43,980 nucleotides of DNA from Paracoccus sp. Z118 (GCF_019061185.1 NZ_JAHQZU010000020.1:1-43980), one strand, 5' to 3'. Positions 15,871 to 25,319 are shown, counted from the first letter of the stretch. Made by a program: numbers and translations. Notes: generated from the sequence alone by a model not told the origin.

Positions 15871-16382
15871 CGCCCGTCCATCCGCACGAAGTCGCGCACG
15901 TCGCCCTGCCCCCGCTGCACATCGGCCCAGCTATCGGCGGTGAAATCCACCACCAGCGTCGCCGCCGTCGGATAGCGGCGGAAATCGGGATCGAGCGGCA
16001 GGCGCGCGGGCAGCATCTCGGCAAAGCCGGCGATGGCGGGATTGTGGCCGATCATCATCACCGTGTGCATGGTCGCGCTGCGCAGCACGTCCAGCATCCG
16101 GTCGGGATCGGCCTGATACAGTGCCGGCTCCATCCGCAGGACGGGGCGGGTCTCGAACACGGCGCTGGCGACCCGCTCCCATGTTTCCTGCGTGCGCCGC
16201 GCGGGGGAGCACAGGACCTCTTCGGGGTCATAGCCGCGGCTGGCCAGCCAGTCGCCCAGCAGCCGCGCCGATCGCCTCCCCCGGTCGTTCAGGGGGCGGT
16301 CGTGATCGTCCAGCGCCGGATCGTCCCAGGCGGACTTGGCGTGGCGGGTGAGGATCAGCCGACGGATTCCGGTCGCGGTCAT
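15867..16382 (-). CDS. SixA-like histidine phosphatase
   Basis: The 171-residue protein belongs to the histidine phosphatase superfamily. The catalytic LTRHAKSAW motif has Arg13 and His14; a second arginine is in SPARRTQET and the second catalytic histidine in IGHNP (about 113). Members include SixA, which acts on phosphohistidine of signalling or PTS proteins; substrate here is unknown, though nitrogen-PTS enzyme I is encoded elsewhere in the window. GGAAGGG precedes the ATG. Its stop overlaps the iscR stop tail to tail. Confidence 0.85.
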   Translation of the reverse strand: MTATGIRRLILTRHAKSAWDDPALDDHDRPLNDRGRRSARLLGDWLASRGYDPEEVLCSPARRTQETWERVASAVFETRPVLRMEPALYQADPDRMLDVLRSATMHTVMMIGHNPAIAGFAEMLPARLPLDPDFRRYPTAATLVVDFTADSWADVQRGQGDVRDFVRMDGR

Positions 16383-16604
16383 TCAGAGCCCTTCCTTCAC
16401 GCGGATCGCCGGGAAGCCTGCCACCGAGCCCGCCCGCCCGCAAGTGGCCCATCTTAGTCCGAAATGAGGAGGGGCGCCGACCCGCGCAGCACGTCCTGCG
16501 GCCCTTCCGGCGCGGACCGGCGCATCGCCCGCATCCTCGGGCGGCAACCGTTCCGACAGTTTTCCTTGGAATACCGGCCTCTGGCGCCGGACCGGCAGGG
16601 CCGC

Positions 16605-17519
16605 CTAAAGCCCGCTGCCCCCCTGCCGCAGCCCGTGCGGCTTCAGCCGCGGCTCGGACGAGCGGATCAGGCTGCCTGCGCCCTGCTCGGTAAAAAGCTC
16701 CAGCAGCGCGGCGTGCGGCACCCGGCCGTCCAGAATCACGACGGCGCGGACGCCCTCATCCAGCGCCGTGAGCGCGGTTTCGGTCTTGGGAATCATGCCG
16801 CCCGCGATGGTGCCGTCGGCGATCATCTGCCGCATCTGCTCGGGGTTCATCTGCGTGACCACCTCGCCCGAGGCGTCCTTGACCCCCGCCACGTCCGTCA
16901 GCAGCAGCAGCCGGTCGGCCTTCAGCGCCCCGGCGATCGCGCCCGCCGCCGTGTCGCCATTGACGTTGAACGTCTCGTTGTCGGCCATGCCGGTCGCCAC
17001 GGGCGCGATCACCGGGATCAGCCCGGCCTGATAGAGATCGCGGATGATCTGGATGTTCATCTCGATCGGCCGCCCGACAAAGCCCAGCTCGGGGTCGTCC
17101 GCCTCGCACACCATCATGTCGTCGTCCTTGCCGGAGATCCCGACCGCGCGCCCGCCCGCGTCGTTGATCGCCTGCACGATCCGCTTGTTGACGAGGCCTG
17201 ACAGGACCATCTCCACGACCTGCACGGCTTCCTTGGTCGTCACCCGCTTGCCGCGCACGAAGCGACTCTCGATGCCGAGCCGGCCCAGCAGGTCGTTGAT
17301 CATCGGCCCGCCGCCGTGGACGACCACCGGATGGATGCCGACCTGCTTCATCAGCACGATGTCGCGGGCGAAATCGGCCATCGCCTCGTCGTCGCCCATC
17401 GCGTTGCCGCCGAACTTAACGACCACCACGGCCCCGGCGTAACGCTGCATGTAGGGCAGCGCCTCGGAAAGCGTGTTGGCGGTGGTGGCGAAGTCACGGT
17501 CCATGTTCTGCTGTCTCAT
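16605..17519 (-). CDS. argB: Acetylglutamate kinase
   Basis: The 304-residue kinase phosphorylates N-acetylglutamate in arginine synthesis. Amino acid kinase motifs are [11 protein letters not shown] (about 31-41), [13 protein letters not shown] (about 66-78) and [25 protein letters not shown] split over 186-210. The N-terminal helix before the core is typical of arginine-regulated hexameric forms, so feedback inhibition by arginine is likely. The start at 17519 matches the usual N terminus; an ATG five codons later is the alternative. It is the last gene of yidC-MOSC-engB-argB, 56 bp after engB. Confidence 0.96.
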   Translation of the reverse strand: MRQQNMDRDFATTANTLSEALPYMQRYAGAVVVVKFGGNAMGDDEAMADFARDIVLMKQVGIHPVVVHGGGPMINDLLGRLGIESRFVRGKRVTTKEAVQVVEMVLSGLVNKRIVQAINDAGGRAVGISGKDDDMMVCEADDPELGFVGRPIEMNIQIIRDLYQAGLIPVIAPVATGMADNETFNVNGDTAAGAIAGALKADRLLLLTDVAGVKDASGEVVTQMNPEQMRQMIADGTIAGGMIPKTETALTALDEGVRAVVILDGRVPHAALLELFTEQGAGSLIRSSEPRLKPHGLRQGGSGL

Positions 17520-17575
17520 CCGGCGGTCCCCAGGTTGCCGGGCAAGCTAGGGCGCGAGGGGGCCGAGGTCCAGCC

Positions 17576-18226
17576 TTACAGCAGCCCGTCGATGATCGCG
17601 CGCAGCGTGGCGATGCCCTGCCCTTTTTCGGACGAGGTCACGACCAGCTGCGGGAACGCCGCCGGGTGCTTCTGCAACTCGGCCTCGATCTGCGCCAGCG
17701 TGGCGGCCAGCGCCTGCGGGCCGACCTTGTCGGCCTTGGTCACGACCACCTGGAACGGCACGGCGGAACGGTCGAGCAGGGTCAGGATCTCGTGATCCAC
17801 GGGCTTGACCCCGTGCCGCGCGTCGATCAGCGCGAAGGCGCGGCGCAGCGTCGGCCGCCCGGCGAGATAGGCCTTCAGCAGATCCTGCCATTTCTTCACC
17901 ACCGGCAGCGGCGCCTTGGCAAATCCGTAGCCCGGCAGATCGACCAGATAGCCGCGCTCGCCCACGGCGAAATAGTTGATCTCCTGCGTGCGCCCCGGCG
18001 TGTTCGAGGCCCGCGCGATTCCCTTGCGCCCGGTCAGCGCGTTGATGAGGCTGGACTTGCCGACGTTCGAGCGGCCGGCGAAGCACACCTCGGGCCGGTC
18101 AGCGGGCGGCAGGCCGTTCATGGCGACGACGCCCTTCACGAAGTCCACCGGCCCCGCGAACAGCAGGCGGGCCGCCTCGGCGGCCTCGGCGTCGGGCTCG
18201 GGGGCTTGGGGGAAGGCGACCTTCAC
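17576..18226 (-). CDS. engB: Ribosome biogenesis GTP-binding protein YsxC/EngB
   Basis: The 216-residue GTPase acts in late assembly of the large ribosomal subunit. Visible motifs are G1 GRSNVGKSS (about 51-59), G2/G3 region NTPGRTQ and DLPGYGFAK, G4 TKAD (about 163) and G5 SSEKGQG. It starts with GTG that overlaps the MOSC-protein stop in GTGA, so translation is probably coupled. Confidence 0.95.
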   Translation of the reverse strand: MKVAFPQAPEPDAEAAEAARLLFAGPVDFVKGVVAMNGLPPADRPEVCFAGRSNVGKSSLINALTGRKGIARASNTPGRTQEINYFAVGERGYLVDLPGYGFAKAPLPVVKKWQDLLKAYLAGRPTLRRAFALIDARHGVKPVDHEILTLLDRSAVPFQVVVTKADKVGPQALAATLAQIEAELQKHPAAFPQLVVTSSEKGQGIATLRAIIDGLL

Positions 18227-18987
18227 AGGACCTCGACCTCGTCTCCGGGACGGATGATGCCGCCGGCTTCGACCTCGGCATAGATGCCGAAATCCTGGTG
18301 CCAGAACTGGTCCTGCAGGGCCTTCGGCATGTCCACGTCGATCTGTCCGGTGTCGGTGTCCACGCTGGTCGCGGCGCAGCGGCCGATGCGCTGGGTCAGT
18401 TTCAGGACCACATTCTCACCGATACGGATGCGGTGAAGCTGCATGTCGCGCTCGGCGTAAGGCTCCCACCCGTCGATCCACAGGTTGGCGCGCCAGCGGT
18501 GAACCCCCAGCGGCTGGTTCAGCCGCCCTTCAAGGTCGCGCAGCGAGGACAGCGAGAGGATCGACAGCCAGGGGTGGTTCTTGTCAGTCAGGGCCTGCGG
18601 CCCCTCGACCAGCCGCACGGCGGGCGCCTTGTCCGAGGTGGACCAGAGCGGCTCCAGCCACGCGATCAGCGCGGCGCCCCCCTGCGCCGGGTCAAAGCGC
18701 AGTTCGGGGCGCTCGGGGTGGGTCAGCACCAGATCGCCGCCGTCCCAGCCGCCCCGGACCGCCTGCAATGGCGCCGCCGCGACGCCGCGCACGAAGGCGG
18801 CCTTGGGCAGCCAGCGGGCCAGCGCGCCATCCTCAAGATGCCGCAGGCCGTCCGCATGGATCACGGCGAAGCGCCGGTCGCCCGGCAGCGGCTGCGCGGG
18901 AGTCAGCGCGACCTGATCCAGCGCCTCGCCCCCGATCGACTTGACCGGATAGCGATGGATCTGCGCCAGCCGCCCTGCCTGGCTCAC
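18223..18987 (-). CDS. MOSC domain-containing protein
   Basis: The 254-residue protein has an N-terminal beta-barrel (IHRYPVKSIGG, about 10-20) followed by a MOSC domain (about 120-250) with RANLWIDG and the conserved cysteine in IGRCAATSVD. MOSC proteins bind sulfur or molybdenum cofactor and include amidoxime reductases and sulfur carriers; the reaction here is not known. I place the start at a GTG overlapping the yidC stop as GTGA, because no ATG lies between that stop and the conserved N terminus. It also overlaps engB by 4 nt. Confidence 0.85.
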   Translation of the reverse strand: MSQAGRLAQIHRYPVKSIGGEALDQVALTPAQPLPGDRRFAVIHADGLRHLEDGALARWLPKAAFVRGVAAAPLQAVRGGWDGGDLVLTHPERPELRFDPAQGGAALIAWLEPLWSTSDKAPAVRLVEGPQALTDKNHPWLSILSLSSLRDLEGRLNQPLGVHRWRANLWIDGWEPYAERDMQLHRIRIGENVVLKLTQRIGRCAATSVDTDTGQIDVDMPKALQDQFWHQDFGIYAEVEAGGIIRPGDEVEVL

Positions 18988-20849
18988 TTCGGCCGCCGTT
19001 TCGGCAGACTGGCGCGGATGTTGCCGAACAGCTGCGGCGGGTGCCCGTGCATCGACATGATCGTGTATTGCTGCGCGATCGTGATGAGGTTGTTGGAAAT
19101 CCAGTAGAGCACCAGCCCCGAGGCGAAGCCGCCCAGCATGAACATGAAGATCCACGGCATCCAGGCGAAGATCATCTTCTGCGCCGGATCGGTCGGGGCG
19201 GGGTTCAGCTTCTGCTGCACCCACATGGTGATCCCCAGCGCGATGGCCAGCGCCGGCAGCGACAGCGAATGCAGCATCGTCCCCTGCGCCGGCGCCGCAT
19301 ACGGCAGCAGCCCGAACAGGTTCAGAAGGCTCGACGGGTCGGGCGCGGCGAGGTCGCGGATCCAGCCGATCCACGGGGCATGGCGCAGTTCGATGGTGAC
19401 GAAGATCACCTTGTAGAGCGCGAAGAAGATCGGGATCTGCAGCAGCATCGGCAGGCAGCCGGCAGCCGGGTTCACCTTCTCCTTCTTGTAGAGCGCCATG
19501 ACCTCCTGCTGGTATTTCACCCGGTCGTCGCCGGTGCGCTCCTTGATCTCCTCCATCTGCGGCTGCATCTCGCGCATCCGCGCCATCGAGATGTAGGACT
19601 TCCGCGCCAGCGGGAAGACCAGCATCTTCAGCACGAAGGTCAGCGCGATGATCGCCCAGCCCATGTTGCCGATCAGCCCGTGCAGCCAGTGCAGCAGGTG
19701 GAAGATCGGCTTGGTCAGGAAGTAGAACCAGCCCCAGTCGATGGAATCGACGAAGCGGTCGATGCCGGGGGATTCCTGGTAGGCATCGAGCAGCTCGTAG
19801 GTCTTGGCGCCCGCGAACAGGTAGGACGCGGTGCTGACCTGCGTGCCGGGCTGGACGGTCTGCATCGGCAGCCGCGCCTCGGTCTGGTAGATGTCGGCGC
19901 CGGGGGCGTATTTCACCACCGCCGTGAACGGCTGGCCGGGCGCAGGCGCGAGGGTCGTCATCCAGTATTTGTCGGTGAAACCGATCCAGCCGTTCTCGGC
20001 CACCTCGATCAGCTCCGCAGGGCCTTCGGCGGCCACCGGGCTCAGATCGGCGATGTCGCCATAATCCTGCTCCAGCAGTTCGCCATCGGTCACGCCGACA
20101 GCGCCCTCGTGCAGGACGAAGTAGTTCTGGGTATCCGGCCGCCCATGGCGGGCGATGATGCCGTAAGGCGCGGCGAGGAACGGGGCCGCGGCGGTGTTTT
20201 CAAGGTTCTGGGTGACGGTGAACAGGTAGCGGTCGTCAAGCTCGAATGTGCGGCGGAAGATCTGGCCCGCGCCGTTGTCCCAACGCAGCGTGACGGGCTG
20301 ACCGGGGGCGAGCGTCTCGCCCGATTCCACCTGCCAGACCGTCGCCGGATTCGGCACCAGCGCCGGATCGGTGCCGGGGCCGGGCATCCAGCCATAGACG
20401 GCGTAATAGGGCTTTTGCAGCGTCAGGTCCGGGCCGGCCGCAGGCGCCACGGGGGTGCCTTCCTCCGTCACCCGCAGCTGCGCGGTGGGCGAGAGCAGCC
20501 GCACGAAGGGCGAGTTCGGGTCCAGCGTCTCGCGGTAGCCGGTCAGCAGCAGATCGTCGATCCGCCCCCCGGCGAGCGAGATCGAGCCCTGAAGCGACGG
20601 CGAATCGATCGCCAGACGCGGCGCATCGCGGGTCGGATCGCCGGTCCCGAGATCGGCCGGGGCGGCGGGCGCCGTGGTCGTGCCCGCCGGGGCCGTGGCC
20701 GAAGGCGCGGTGGTGATCGCGCCCGACGGCGCCGGCATGTCGGCCGGATCGACGGCAGGCGGCTCTGGCGCGAAGAAGGCATACCACCCGATCATGACCA
20801 GCGCGGACAGCACCATTGCCAGGATCAGGTTGCGGTTGTTGTCGTCCAT
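18984..20849 (-). CDS. yidC: Membrane protein insertase YidC
   Basis: The 621-residue protein inserts and folds inner-membrane proteins, alone or with Sec. It has an N-terminal membrane anchor (about 7-27), a Pro/Ala-rich linker, a large periplasmic P1 domain (about 60-350), and the conserved core with five helices including NMGWAIIALTFVLKMLVFPLA split across 392-412 and AAGCLPMLLQIPIFFALYKV. The C terminus is short and basic (LPKRRPK). It begins the yidC-MOSC-engB-argB operon. Confidence 0.97.
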   Translation of the reverse strand: MDDNNRNLILAMVLSALVMIGWYAFFAPEPPAVDPADMPAPSGAITTAPSATAPAGTTTAPAAPADLGTGDPTRDAPRLAIDSPSLQGSISLAGGRIDDLLLTGYRETLDPNSPFVRLLSPTAQLRVTEEGTPVAPAAGPDLTLQKPYYAVYGWMPGPGTDPALVPNPATVWQVESGETLAPGQPVTLRWDNGAGQIFRRTFELDDRYLFTVTQNLENTAAAPFLAAPYGIIARHGRPDTQNYFVLHEGAVGVTDGELLEQDYGDIADLSPVAAEGPAELIEVAENGWIGFTDKYWMTTLAPAPGQPFTAVVKYAPGADIYQTEARLPMQTVQPGTQVSTASYLFAGAKTYELLDAYQESPGIDRFVDSIDWGWFYFLTKPIFHLLHWLHGLIGNMGWAIIALTFVLKMLVFPLARKSYISMARMREMQPQMEEIKERTGDDRVKYQQEVMALYKKEKVNPAAGCLPMLLQIPIFFALYKVIFVTIELRHAPWIGWIRDLAAPDPSSLLNLFGLLPYAAPAQGTMLHSLSLPALAIALGITMWVQQKLNPAPTDPAQKMIFAWMPWIFMFMLGGFASGLVLYWISNNLITIAQQYTIMSMHGHPPQLFGNIRASLPKRRPK

Positions 20850-21013
20850 CAGCTCGTCACCAGGCTTGCGTCACACCGCGCCGCTTGAACCGAAGCGCGC
20901 CCCAGAGGTCAAGGGGAAAGCCGGGATACGCCGCGTTCGGAGACGCCTTAACCGATTGTTAGGGTCTGCCTGCTATCGCGGCTTCCATCCGGCCACATCA
21001 CAAGGAGCGCCTC

Positions 21014-21349
21014 ATGGCTTACGCGACGATCGACTTCCATCACCCGCAGACGGGCCGCTTGAAGCAGGCGCCGGTCGGGTTCTCGTGGACGACCCTGCTG
21101 TTCGGATTCTTCCCGGCGCTGATCCGCGGCCATTACGTGGGCGCGATCATCATGGTCGTGATCGCCTTCTTCACCATGGGCCTGTCGTCGCTGGTGTTCG
21201 CGTTCATTTATAACAAGATGTATGTGAAACACCTGCTGGGCGAGGGGTTCAAGGTCTCCGGCGCAACGGCGGACGTTTCCCATCTGTCGCAACAGCTGCG
21301 GATGACCTTGCCGCTGGATTCGGCGCGGCCCTCGGCGATGGCGGCCTGA
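21014..21349 (+). CDS. Small two-helix membrane protein, DUF2628/HrgC-like
   Basis: The 111-residue protein has an aromatic entry segment (VGFSWTTLLFGFFPALIRG, about 22-40), a second hydrophobic helix (about 43-66) and a conserved-looking NKMYVKHLLGEGF stretch. This matches the general pattern of small DUF2628/HrgC-like proteins, with no known activity. AAGGAG lies 7 bases before the ATG. It stands alone on the plus strand between the yidC and ttcA operons. Confidence 0.7.
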   Translation: MAYATIDFHHPQTGRLKQAPVGFSWTTLLFGFFPALIRGHYVGAIIMVVIAFFTMGLSSLVFAFIYNKMYVKHLLGEGFKVSGATADVSHLSQQLRMTLPLDSARPSAMAA

Positions 21350-21365
21350 GAACGGCGGCCCCGCG

Positions 21366-22253
21366 CTATTGCTCGCGCAGCACCGGCACCGCCGGATCGC
21401 GCGGGGATGCGGGCGCGAGGTCCGCGAAATCGAAAAGCTGCGGGTCGAGCAGATGTGACGGGCGCACGTTCATCAGCGCCCGGAACATCACCTGCCGCCG
21501 GCCGGGACTGCGCGATTCCCATTCGTCGAGCAGTTTCTTGACCTGCATCCGCTGAAGCCCCTCCTGGCTGCCGCAGAGATCGCAGGGGATGATGGGATAA
21601 TCCATCGCGCGGGCGAACCGCTCGCAATCCGCCTCGGCCACAAAGGCGAGCGGGCGCAGCACGTTCAGATCGCCATCCTCGTTCAGCAGCTTGGGCGGCA
21701 TCGTCGCCAGCCGGCCGCCGTGGAACAGGTTCATGAAGAAGGTTTCCAGCATGTCGTCACGATGATGACCCAGCACGACAGCCGAGCACCCCTCCTCGCG
21801 CGCGATGCGGTAAAGATTGCCGCGCCGCAGGCGGGAGCACAGCGAACACATCGTCCCGCCGGGCGCGATCTTGTCCACGACGACGGAATAGGTGTCCCGA
21901 TACTCGATCCGGTGCGCGACTTGCCGATGCGTCAGGAACTCGGGCAGGACCGTCGCCGGAAAGCCGGGCTGGCCCTGGTCCAGGTTGCAGGCCAGCAGGT
22001 CCACCGGCAGCAGCCCGCGCCATTTCAGTTCGTGCAGGACGGCGAGCAGGGTGTAGCTGTCCTTGCCGCCCGACAGGCAGACCAGCCAGCGCTCGCCCGG
22101 CTGTGCCATGGAATAGCTGTCGATGGCCGCGCGGACCTCGCGCACCAGCCGCTTGCGCAGCTTGCGGAACTCGGTCGAGGACGGGGCGCCGCGGAACAGC
22201 GGATGGATGTCGTCCCCGGCATCGAGGTCCGGGTCAACGGCAAGGTCTTGCAT
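21366..22253 (-). CDS. ttcA: tRNA 2-thiocytidine(32) synthetase TtcA
   Basis: The 295-residue iron-sulfur enzyme makes 2-thiocytidine at position 32 of certain tRNAs. It has the ATP PP-loop SGGKDS (about 61-66), the cluster-binding CSLC (about 136-139) and the third cysteine region CDLCGSQ (about 225-231). Length is usual. It lies 25 bp after the 49-residue ORF, at the end of the rpmH-rnpA-yidD series. Confidence 0.95.
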   Translation of the reverse strand: MQDLAVDPDLDAGDDIHPLFRGAPSSTEFRKLRKRLVREVRAAIDSYSMAQPGERWLVCLSGGKDSYTLLAVLHELKWRGLLPVDLLACNLDQGQPGFPATVLPEFLTHRQVAHRIEYRDTYSVVVDKIAPGGTMCSLCSRLRRGNLYRIAREEGCSAVVLGHHRDDMLETFFMNLFHGGRLATMPPKLLNEDGDLNVLRPLAFVAEADCERFARAMDYPIIPCDLCGSQEGLQRMQVKKLLDEWESRSPGRRQVMFRALMNVRPSHLLDPQLFDFADLAPASPRDPAVPVLREQ

Positions 22254-22278
22254 CGGCGCCTCTTCGGGTCTTGCGCGG

Positions 22279-22428
22279 TCACGCGGTCAGGCGGGTCACG
22301 AGATAGCTGGTCAGCCACAGCACCACCAGCGCCACCACGATGACGAGCGACAGCCCCAGCAACATCCGGCGCGGCGAGGCCGGCGGCCGCTCGCGGCGTT
22401 TGCGCCGTTCGGGCAGGCGGGGCTTCAT
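22279..22428 (-). CDS. 49-residue single-pass membrane protein
   Basis: This short frame encodes a strongly basic N terminus ([14 protein letters not shown]) and one hydrophobic helix (about 23-45), so it should sit in the inner membrane with its N terminus in the cytoplasm. Its ATG overlaps the yidD stop as ATGA, the same coupling seen between rnpA and yidD, which is the main reason to consider it real. I recognise no family. It could assist YidC/YidD-linked membrane biogenesis, but that is only from position. Confidence 0.55.
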   Translation of the reverse strand: MKPRLPERRKRRERPPASPRRMLLGLSLVIVVALVVLWLTSYLVTRLTA

Positions 22429-22661
22429 GGCGCATCCTCGCGCGCCGGAACCGGGTCGTAACCGTCGCCGCCCCATGGATGGCAGCGGCCGATCCGGCGC
22501 GCGGCGAGCCAGCTGCCGCGCAGCGCGCCATGCCGCTCCAGCGCCTCCAGCGCATAGGCCGAACAGGTCGGCTGAAAGCGGCAGGCATGGCCGATCCACG
22601 GGCTCAGCAGCAGCCGGTAGGCCCGGACCGGCAGCGCGACGATTCGCGCAAGCGGGCTCAT
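22425..22661 (-). CDS. yidD: Membrane protein insertion efficiency factor YidD
   Basis: The 78-residue protein is a complete YidD: amphipathic N-terminal helix (LARIVALPVRAYRLLLSPW), then CRFQPTCSAYALEALERHG and RRIGRCHPWGGDGYDPVP. It aids YidC-dependent insertion. Its ATG overlaps the rnpA stop (ATGA) and its stop overlaps the next ORF, indicating tight co-translation. Confidence 0.95.
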   Translation of the reverse strand: MSPLARIVALPVRAYRLLLSPWIGHACRFQPTCSAYALEALERHGALRGSWLAARRIGRCHPWGGDGYDPVPAREDAP

Positions 22662-23164
22662 CGGCCCCGCCCCTTGCGGCCATGCTGCGCGGGGCCGGCC
22701 TGCTGGGCAGAGGAGGAATGCACCCGGTCCAGCGCCATGTTCAGATCGCCGCGCAGATCCGCGAAGTCGCGCCCGATCGTGGCTTCGGGGCGGCCGACGA
22801 GCACGTAATCCCAGCCGGGGCGCCCCTTGGCGGGTATGACCTCGGCCGCGATCGCCCGCAGCCGCCGCTTGGCGCGGTTCCGCGCCACGGCGTTGCCGAT
22901 CTTCCTGGAGCAGGTGAAGCCGACGCGGATGGGGCCGTCGCCCGCATCCTCGCGCGGGCGGGCCTGCAGCAGAAAGCCCGCCGTTCCTTGACGGCGGGCG
23001 GACGCGGCCCTCAGGAAATCGGCACGCTGGCGCAGCCGCTCGATCCGGGAACGGCCAGACTGCGCGGCCTCGGTCTCGCCCGCGTCAGGCGGGCGCGACT
23101 CGACGGTGCCCGCATCACGCGGGCGGGCCGGATCGGGCGGAAGCTGAGCCACCGCCGCGCACAT
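22658..23164 (-). CDS. rnpA: Ribonuclease P protein component
   Basis: The 168-residue protein is the protein subunit of RNase P, which matures tRNA 5' ends. The conserved domain starts near residue 45 (LRQRADFLRAASARRQG) and has RVGFTCSRKIGNAVARNRAKR over about 92-112. The N terminus before it (about 44 residues) is longer than usual and rich in Pro, Arg and Asp; its DNA contains two hairpins. The ATG at 23164 lies 2 nt after the rpmH stop (TGATCATG). A later start would remove part of the extension, so the N terminus is less sure than the gene. Confidence 0.92.
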   Translation of the reverse strand: MCAAVAQLPPDPARPRDAGTVESRPPDAGETEAAQSGRSRIERLRQRADFLRAASARRQGTAGFLLQARPREDAGDGPIRVGFTCSRKIGNAVARNRAKRRLRAIAAEVIPAKGRPGWDYVLVGRPEATIGRDFADLRGDLNMALDRVHSSSAQQAGPAQHGRKGRGR

Positions 23165-23166
23165 GA

Positions 23167-23301
23167 TCAGGCGGACAGAACCTTGCGGCCCTTGGCGCGG
23201 CGGGCGTTCAGCACGCGGCGGCCACCCTTGGTCGCCATGCGGGCGCGGAACCCGTGACGGCGGGCGCGAACCAGGTTCGACGGCTGGAAAGTGCGTTTCA
23301 T
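23167..23301 (-). CDS. rpmH: 50S ribosomal protein L34
   Basis: The 44-residue protein is ribosomal protein L34 (bL34): [38 protein letters not shown] longer in-frame extension is rejected because this ATG gives the exact family N terminus. It heads the rpmH-rnpA-yidD-orf49-ttcA series. Confidence 0.97.
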   Translation of the reverse strand: MKRTFQPSNLVRARRHGFRARMATKGGRRVLNARRAKGRKVLSA

Positions 23302-23538
23302 GACTGATACTCCGGCGTTCGGGTGCGCGGGGAAAGCGAACGCAAAAAAGCCCACCGGCCGCGCGCAGGTGATGCGAAGCCCGCCTCATACGGGGGCCTC
23401 GCGTCCAAGTCAACCGCGATGTCGCCGGGACTTCCCCAGCGGAACCCCCGGCCGATCACGGTTGTTTGATCGGAGCGGCTTGCCCCTACGCGCGGGGTCA
23501 TGCAAGCCGGGTGCTTGGCGGCGCGGCTTCGGAAGCAG

Positions 23539-24951
23539 ATGAACTTCAATACCTTATCAGGACGGTTCGCGGCGCTGACGATTCTGTTCGTGGTGCTGGC
23601 CGAGGCTGCGATCCTGATTCCCTCACTCAGCAACTTCCGCCACGACTATCTCGAAAGCCGGCTGGAGCGGGCGCAGATCGCCAGCCTCGCCCTGCTGGCG
23701 ACGGACGACTCGCTCGCCGCCGACCTGGAATCGGAGCTGCTGGAGAATGCGGGCGTCTATAACGTCGTGCTGCGGCGCGACGATATCCGCCGGCTGGTGC
23801 TGTCCTCGCCCCTGCCCGCGCCGATCGCGGCCACCTACGACATGCGCGACCCCGGCTTCTGGACCCTGACCCGCGACGCGCTGGAACTGCTCGCGCAGCC
23901 GCAGAACCGGATCATCCGCGTGATCGGCGCGCCGGTGCGGCAGGCCGGGCAGCTGATCGAGATCACCATGGACAGCGCCCCCATGCGCGCCGACATGATC
24001 GAATCGGGCATCCGGCTGCTGGTCGTGTCGGCGGCCTTCTCGGTCCTGACGGCGCTGCTGCTGAACCTCGCGGCGCAGCGCCTGATCGTGCGGCCGATCC
24101 GGCGCGTGATCGGCCACATGATAACCTATGCGAACGACCCCGAGGACGCGCGCCGCATCATCGAGCCCGCCGCCAGCATGGCCGAGGTGCGCGCCGCCGA
24201 ATCGGCGATGGCGGCGATGCAGCGCACCGTCACCTCGTCGCTGAAGCAGCGCGAGCGGCTGGCCCAGCTTGGACAGGCGGTCGCCAAGATCAGCCACGAC
24301 CTGCGCAACGTCCTGTCCACCAGCCAGATCCTCGCCGACCGGCTGGAGGGCAGCGACGACCCCGGCGTGCGCCGCACCGCGCCGAAGCTGGTCGGCTCGA
24401 TCTCGCGCGCGGTCAACCTGTGCGAGACGACCCTCGCCTTCGGCCGCGCCGAGGAAGCGCCGCCGCAGCTGTCGCTGTTCAACCTGTCCGCGCTGGTGGC
24501 CGAGGTGATCGAGGCCGAAACCCTCGCCGCGGAAAGCACCGGGCAGGAGACGCTGGTCGAGTTCCTTTCGGACGTGCCGCCGGGCCTGACGATCCGCGCC
24601 GACCGCGAGCAGCTTTACCGCGTGCTGACCAACCTCGCCCGCAACGCCCGCCAGGCGATCGAGGCGACGCGCCGCCCCGGCACGATCGAGATCGGCGCCG
24701 GCGAGGACGAAAGCGGCTGGTGGCTGCGGGTGGGCGACACCGGACCGGGCCTGCCCGAAAAGGCGCAGGCGAACCTGTTCCAGCCCTTCACCGGCGGCAT
24801 CCGCAAGGGCGGCACGGGCCTCGGCCTCGCCATCGCCGCCGACCTGATGCGCGGCCATGGCGGCCGGCTGGAGCTGCTCAAGACCGGCAGCGAGGGAACC
24901 GAGTTCATGCTCCACCTGCCCCGCAACCCAGGCGCCGTGGCGACGGGCTGA
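23539..24951 (+). CDS. Orphan sensor histidine kinase
   Basis: The 470-residue membrane kinase has helices at about 10-30 and 155-180 bracketing a periplasmic sensor of about 125 residues, a HAMP linker, an H box (KISHDLRNVLSTSQ), N box (NLARNARQAIEA) and G boxes (DTGPGLP, GGTGLGLAIA). The signal is unknown. No response regulator is adjacent; it is followed by a tRNA. The ATG at 23539 gives a normal membrane start, and GGAAG precedes it; a frame beginning 13 codons earlier is less likely. Confidence 0.87.
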   Translation: MNFNTLSGRFAALTILFVVLAEAAILIPSLSNFRHDYLESRLERAQIASLALLATDDSLAADLESELLENAGVYNVVLRRDDIRRLVLSSPLPAPIAATYDMRDPGFWTLTRDALELLAQPQNRIIRVIGAPVRQAGQLIEITMDSAPMRADMIESGIRLLVVSAAFSVLTALLLNLAAQRLIVRPIRRVIGHMITYANDPEDARRIIEPAASMAEVRAAESAMAAMQRTVTSSLKQRERLAQLGQAVAKISHDLRNVLSTSQILADRLEGSDDPGVRRTAPKLVGSISRAVNLCETTLAFGRAEEAPPQLSLFNLSALVAEVIEAETLAAESTGQETLVEFLSDVPPGLTIRADREQLYRVLTNLARNARQAIEATRRPGTIEIGAGEDESGWWLRVGDTGPGLPEKAQANLFQPFTGGIRKGGTGLGLAIAADLMRGHGGRLELLKTGSEGTEFMLHLPRNPGAVATG

Positions 24952-25001
24952 CGCGGGCGGGCGTTGGTTCGCGAAACTGCACGAGGGGCGAAAATTTCCT
25001 C

Positions 25002-25030
25002 TTGCATCCCCCGCCGCACCGGCCTACCTA
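25002..25030 (+). promoter_or_regulatory. Predicted promoter of tRNA-Arg
   Basis: TTGCAT (25002-25007) and TACCTA (25025-25030) are 17 bases apart and the -10 ends 13 bases before the tRNA. Confidence 0.6.
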
Positions 25031-25043
25031 GCGCCCCTACAAA

Positions 25044-25120
25044 GGACCCGTAGCTCAGCTGGATAGAGCACCAGACTACGAATCTGGGGGTCGGGCGTTC
25101 GAATCGCTCCGGGTCCGCCA
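25044..25120 (+). tRNA. tRNA-Arg (anticodon ACG)
   Basis: The 77-base gene folds as a full cloverleaf: acceptor GGACCCG with CGGGTCC, D arm TAGCTCAGCTGG, anticodon stem CCAGA/TCTGG with loop CTACGAA giving anticodon ACG, T arm with GTTCGAATC, and encoded CCA. A34 is normally edited to inosine to read CGU, CGC and CGA. Confidence 0.97.
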
Positions 25121-25319
25121 TTTCCTCAGAAATTCTTCTTCTGCTTGGGCTTCGGCCCGTCGCCGGCACGTTGTGGAGCGCCACATCTGGGTGCCTCGGC
25201 GGCGTTGCGGGTCGGTTCCGTTGAGCTACGGCCCGCCGGAATGGCAAACCCGTCGGAAGCGGGTTATCCCCACCCCGACCGGAACACCGTTCCTCGCCCC
25301 AACCGGAAGGAGAGCCGCC

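Noticed and set aside
24990..25125. A minus-strand frame across tRNA-Arg with a protein-like string (ERFERPTPRFVV).
   Set aside because: It is the antisense translation of the tRNA itself, a common artefact.
25160..25245. A tRNA-like D-arm (GTAGCTCAACGG on the minus strand) 100 bp after tRNA-Arg.
   Set aside because: No matching D-stem partner, T arm or acceptor pairing; at most a decayed fragment.
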